Shown here piece by piece: positions 60,073-64,000 of a stretch of DNA of 64,000 nt. Position 1 is the first letter of the stretch. Each line of letters opens with the position of its first letter. The DNA comes from Ganoderma boninense (taxonomy: Eukaryota > Basidiomycota > Agaricomycetes > Polyporales > Polyporaceae), in the NCBI GenBank assembly GCA_002900995.3, contig CM035315.1:1163967-1227966 (forward strand), given 5' to 3'. The notes under the pieces were generated by a model, which saw nothing but the letters and a program-made list of their open reading frames with translations, made no database searches and was not told where the DNA came from. The position numbers and the translations under genes are program-made.

Positions 60073-62849
60073 ATGCTCGACATTTCGACGTCCGAACCGC
60101 TCTACGCGTATTTCCGGCAAAACGCGCTCGTCTGCGGCGCGTTCTTGTCTCTAATCGTCCTCGCTGTCGCCCTCCGCCGGCAGCTCGTCCTATACACGAA
60201 GTTCGCGTACATTTGCTTCTTCAAGCCCCTCAACGTCGGTAACTCGGCCGAGGTTCAGTCCCTATCGGGTCAGCAGCGCGCTCTGGAGGCCTTCTACCGC
60301 ACGCAGGCCAGCATCTACGATGCAACCAGATCGACTCTTCTCCACGGGAGAGAAGACATGCTTCAATTGGCTGCGGCACAGCTGAAGCATCGCTGTAGGA
60401 ACGGGAGCATGAAGCCTGTTTGGGTCGATGTGAGTCATGACGTCCTCGTTCAGTTTCACCTGCCTGATAATACGCCGGTTCCAGGTCGGTGGCGGCACTG
60501 GGTACAACATCGAGAAGATGAACTCGTACGTTTCTGTACCCGAGTTCTTCTCTGCTGTCTACCTTGTCGACTTGAGCCCGTCGCTGTGCGAGGTCGCCGC
60601 GAACGCTTTACGAGGCTCGGGTGGAAGAACGTCCATGTTATTTGCGAAGACGCACGCACCTTCAGTCTGGACCCGTCCTCCGAGAGTGTAGAAAGTGTGG
60701 TTAACTTCGATGGGAACGACCAGAAGCATCATGTCAAAGCTGATTTCATCAGCATGTCGTACTCACTCAGTATGATCCCCGAGTAAGTCCGCCAACTGCG
60801 TCCCGCGATCTCCCATCCTTAAACCGGTTCTGCACAGCTTCTACTCCGTCATCGACTCCCTTACCGATCTTCTTGCACCCCTGGGCCTTATCGCTTGCAT
60901 CGATTTCTACGTCCAATCTCAGTCGAGCTACTCCTTCCGTAATTTCACTGGTGGTCACCACTCGCGTCATGTCAACCGATTCTCGCGCGTTTTCTGGCGC
61001 TCATGGTTCAAGCTCGACCGTGTCCACCTCCACGAGAGCAGGAGAGACTACCTCGAGTACCGCTTCGGCACAATCCTCAACGTCAACGATCGAAATTATC
61101 TGCTCGGCGGCATTCCATACTACGTCTGGCTTGGGTGCCATCGGGCTGCGACCTGGGGCGCCTCTGGTGCCCTGGCTCGGGAGGCTGCAGAACACATCGA
61201 CGCCCACGCGACCGAGTCCCCATACCTCTCCCCTGTGCACTACGCCGAGAAACGCTCTGAGGCCGAGGATGCCGCCGCGCGCGAGACGCGCCTCCAACTC
61301 CGCTCGAAGGGTTTCCAAGCGGCGATCCTCAACCTAGCGACGAACGTGCCCCTCCCATCCTTCTTCTACCAGAACCAGCGCTGGCGCCTGTACTACGACG
61401 AGTCGCTCCCGAAGCACACGCAATTCAACAACGAGTATATCTACGCCTTCACGTGGGAGGACCCCGCCGAGGACCAGCGGTTGCTCAACATCGGGCAGGA
61501 CGACGTCGTGTTCGCGATCACCTCGGCGGGCGACAACGTCCTCGCGTACGCGCTCCACCGCCCGCGCTCCATCCACGCCGTCGACCTCAACCCGACGCAG
61601 AACCATCTCCTCGAGCTCAAGGTCGCCGCGTTCACGGCCCTCCCGCACGCAGACGTCTGGAAGCTCTTCGGAGAGGGCCGCCACGGGAACTTCCGCGAGC
61701 TCCTCCTGAGCAAGCTCTCTCCCTACCTGTCCTCGCGCGCATTCCAGCACTGGCTCGACAGCACCGCGGCGTTCACAGCGCGCGGCGGGCTGTACGAGAC
61801 GGGCGGGTCGCGCATTGCCGTGAAGCTCTCGAAGTGGCTGTTCCGCGCGTTCGGGCTCGCGGGCGCGGTGCGCGAGATGTGTTCCGCGCCGACGCTCCGT
61901 GCGCAGCGCGCGATCTGGAGGACGCGTCTGCGGCCGGTCGTGCTGAGCAAGTTCTTGAGCTACCTCGTCGTATCGAACGAACGCTTCCTGTGGCGCGCGC
62001 TGGGCGTGCCGGCGAACCAGCGGAACATGATCACGGACGACGGGATCGCCGCGGCGGTCGCGAGCGGGGGCAAGTTCTCGGCGAAGGAGGCGATGTGGAA
62101 GTATGTGGTGAACACGCTTGACCCGGTTGTGGAGAACACGCTGCTGAAGGACAGCAACTACTTCTACCGGCTGTGCTTGTTGGGCAAGTACGACAAGGAG
62201 TGAGTGTTCTGATGTTTTCGGGAGGACGCGGTACTGATGATGTGCGTGTCGTGTAGGTGTCGCCCCACATACCTATCGGAGGAGGCGCACAAAACTCTGT
62301 CTCAGCCTGGCGCATTCGACGGGCTGCGCATCCACACGGATGAGTTCGTCGAGGTCCTCGCGCGGATCAAGCCTGAGACCGTAACCGTTGCTGTGGTATG
62401 TCCTTCCTTGTACCTTCCCATTCCTCTCAATTCTGAAGGTCCTGTCGCCTGTGGTAGATCATGGACCATATGGACTGGTTTGACCCTGAGGGCACGTCTG
62501 CGACTGAGGAGATCCGCGCGATCAACAAGGCGATGAAAATCGGTGGACGCGTCCTTCTCCGTACTGCCGGCCTCAAACCGTGGTACATCGCGAACTTCAC
62601 TGCGCAAGGCTTCAAGTGCCAGCGCGCGGCTGCGCGCACCGCTGGGAAGTGTATTGACAGGTCAGCCTGGTCTTTTCTTTGTGTGTTCCCTCTCAGATAA
62701 CTTAGGCTGCACCTGGGGAATATAGGGTGAACATGTATGCGTCGACATGGATCTGCACGAAGGTCAGCGCGGACCCGACCGCACCGGTTGTGAGCGATGA
62801 ACGCTCGGAGTCTGGCCACTCCGAAGTCGTCGAGTCGCTTGAATTGTGA
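60073..62849 (+). CDS. BTA1: Betaine lipid (DGTS) synthase, BtaB-BtaA fusion, one frameshift
   Basis: Makes diacylglyceryl-trimethylhomoserine, a phosphorus-free substitute for phosphatidylcholine. Exons are 60073-60429, 60485-60782, 60838-62199, 62257-62395, 62458-62660 and 62726-62849. After an N-terminal hydrophobic anchor (LVCGAFLSLIVLAVALRRQL) comes a BtaB-like SAM methyltransferase (VDVGGGTGYNIEKM; LVDLSPSLCEVA; MSYSLSMIPDFYSVIDSL). The BtaA-like DUF3419 domain follows (FTWEDPAEDQRLLNIGQDDV; FAITSAGDNVLAYAL; IHAVDLNPTQNHLLELKVAA; IMDHMDWFDPEG). Both share SAM as donor, of the aminocarboxypropyl and of the methyl groups. Near 60596-60600 one C is missing (GTCGCCGCGAAC in place of the expected GTCGCCCGCGAAC); restoring one base gives 827 residues with all exons in phase. 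A conserved enzyme with a single break in a C-run suggests sequence error. Confidence 0.92.
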
Positions 62850-64000
62850 ATGCTCTGATTGAAAGGTGGCGTGTAGCATCCATCCTGCAAATATTCGGTT
62901 TGATTAATCTGAACGCACTCTGGGTAGATGTGTAGAATACCGCGATGGTTCGCGATACCCCCTCTTACTTTCATTGTATCCCTTATGTTTGAATAGAGCC
63001 GATTATGAAGTACACATGTAGTAACGTGAAGTCGGAAGTCCAGCGTAGATGATCGTAAACCCACACGCTACCCCTCAACTAAAACATTTCCGGCATCCAA
63101 ACCTTAGAGCGAGTAATCTCATACCAAGCCGTTCCGAAGATCCACGCCCCAACCGCCCTCCAAATATCACCCCACGACTTGTAGACCGTAGCGTCGGACC
63201 GCGTGAACCAGCAGTTCGAAGTGTCTTTCTGCTTGTGTACCCGCTGTGATAATGTTGCCGCAACATTGCGTACACCTTGCTGACGATACCATACATCCAA
63301 GTGGCTTCGTGAGATTGCCCTTATGATACACTGCCAGCATGACCCTGAAAGCGACGCGTTCTGTGCTGGCGGAGATGCTGACTGGGGGGGTGCTTGCAAG
63401 CGCGGTACTGTGCATCCTTGGTGCATTATCAGATGTTGATGGGTTTGCATAGCACGCGCGAAGCGCAGATTATGCATAGGATCACGTCCAGCGTTTCACG
63501 GGAGTGGTCTCAGTGGTTGCAGGTGTTTGCAAGTCAGATCGATATTAATTTCTTTTCGCGGGAGCATTCTCTCTATGGTCGAAGATTACGGATAACAGGA
63601 GTGCGCATATATTTGGGATATTCAGTCACTCCCTCCCCCTCCCTTCCGCCCGACTCGAATCACGACCCGGAGGCCTGATTTCCGGGACGACTCGGACATC
63701 GCGATGCTCATCCTTGGAAGCACGACAGCAACCCGCTGGGGGCAAGCCTGTCTAGGACCTCCCTTCTGCACCCCCGCGCTCACATCCAGTCTCGTCGCCG
63801 CATTGAGCACCGTGACGACCGCGTAGCACCCCCGGTTCACTACCGTCTGGTCAACGGGCAGGCGCTTGCTTCCAAAGGTTTCGACGGTCGAGACTGCGTT
63901 CCCGGGTTGCTGGCGCATGAGCACCCACTTACTTGAAGTCACTCGCCGCAGTGCAGTCTCCCATCGGCCGACCGGCCTCGGAGAACGTTGTCTCCGCGTA
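62850..64000. other. 3' flank of BTA1 and right edge of window
   Basis: The first part is the BTA1 3' flank. A minus-strand frame (about 63900-63680) reads coding-like (AVSTVETFGSKRLPVDQTVV, then NRGCYAVVTVLNAATRLDVS) and could be an exon of a gene entering from the right. No family is recognised and its start lies near or beyond the edge. Confidence 0.3.

Noticed and set aside
63645..63725. Possible tRNA on the minus strand (GATTCGAGTC box)
   Set aside because: No A box at the right distance and no cloverleaf can be drawn.
1..64000. CRISPR arrays, bacterial operons or prophage
   Set aside because: The intron-rich gene structure is eukaryotic throughout and no regularly spaced direct repeats were seen.
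1..64000. Retrotransposon or DNA-transposon coding regions
   Set aside because: I saw no reverse-transcriptase, integrase, RNase H or transposase motifs on either strand.

Overview
The window reads as nuclear DNA of a mushroom-forming basidiomycete (Agaricomycetes, perhaps a polypore). Genes are dense with short introns (mostly 50-90 nt, GT-AG with a few GC-AG), there are no operons, and two genes belong to the DUF6535 membrane family, which I know only from Agaricomycetes. All exon models were read by eye from reading frames, splice signals and comparison between paralogues in the window. Family names rest on recognised motifs, not on database searches.

Left part (1-41.3 kb). Single-copy housekeeping genes sit among repeated accessory genes. 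Housekeeping: homoserine dehydrogenase HOM6 (3153-4607, -), a large membrane/WD40 protein (5125-8992, -) and the Golgi golgin RUD3 (10667-12425, +). Accessory: three A1-family aspartic-protease-like genes (686-2523 -, 25267-27040 +, 32533-34418 +), three closely related MFS transporters of the allantoate-permease (Dal5/ACS) type (13837-16206 +, 19045-21336 +, 27726-30142 -), two DUF6535 genes (21844-24074 -, partly decayed; 39147-41346 +, intact) and one secreted S41 peptidase (35326-38019, +). A decayed RUD3 copy at about 16995-17720, between transporters 1 and 2, shows that a RUD3-transporter block was duplicated in tandem.

Middle (41.3-54.6 kb). This part is gene-poor. The only gene I support is a Ser/Pro-rich protein with a C-terminal PNRC/Edc1-type motif (46340 to about 47731, -).

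Right part (54.6-64 kb). KGD2, the E2 subunit of 2-oxoglutarate dehydrogenase (54629-57317, -), carries an unusually long 893-nt intron. The betaine-lipid synthase BTA1 (60073-62849, +) makes the phosphorus-free lipid DGTS.

Two points stand out. (1) Two of the three aspartic-protease genes have lost the first catalytic Asp at a codon split by a conserved phase-1 intron; they look like secreted, probably membrane-anchored pseudoproteases. (2) Four otherwise well-kept genes contain small indels that break the frame (HOM6 three times; transporter 2, protease 2 and BTA1 once each). Several lie in short homopolymers, so consensus errors in the assembly are the leading explanation, and frames here should be checked against reads.

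Functional reading (inference): secreted or cell-surface proteases plus Dal5-type transporters (yeast Dal5 takes up allantoate, ureidosuccinate and dipeptides) would fit extracellular nitrogen scavenging in a recently duplicating accessory region.
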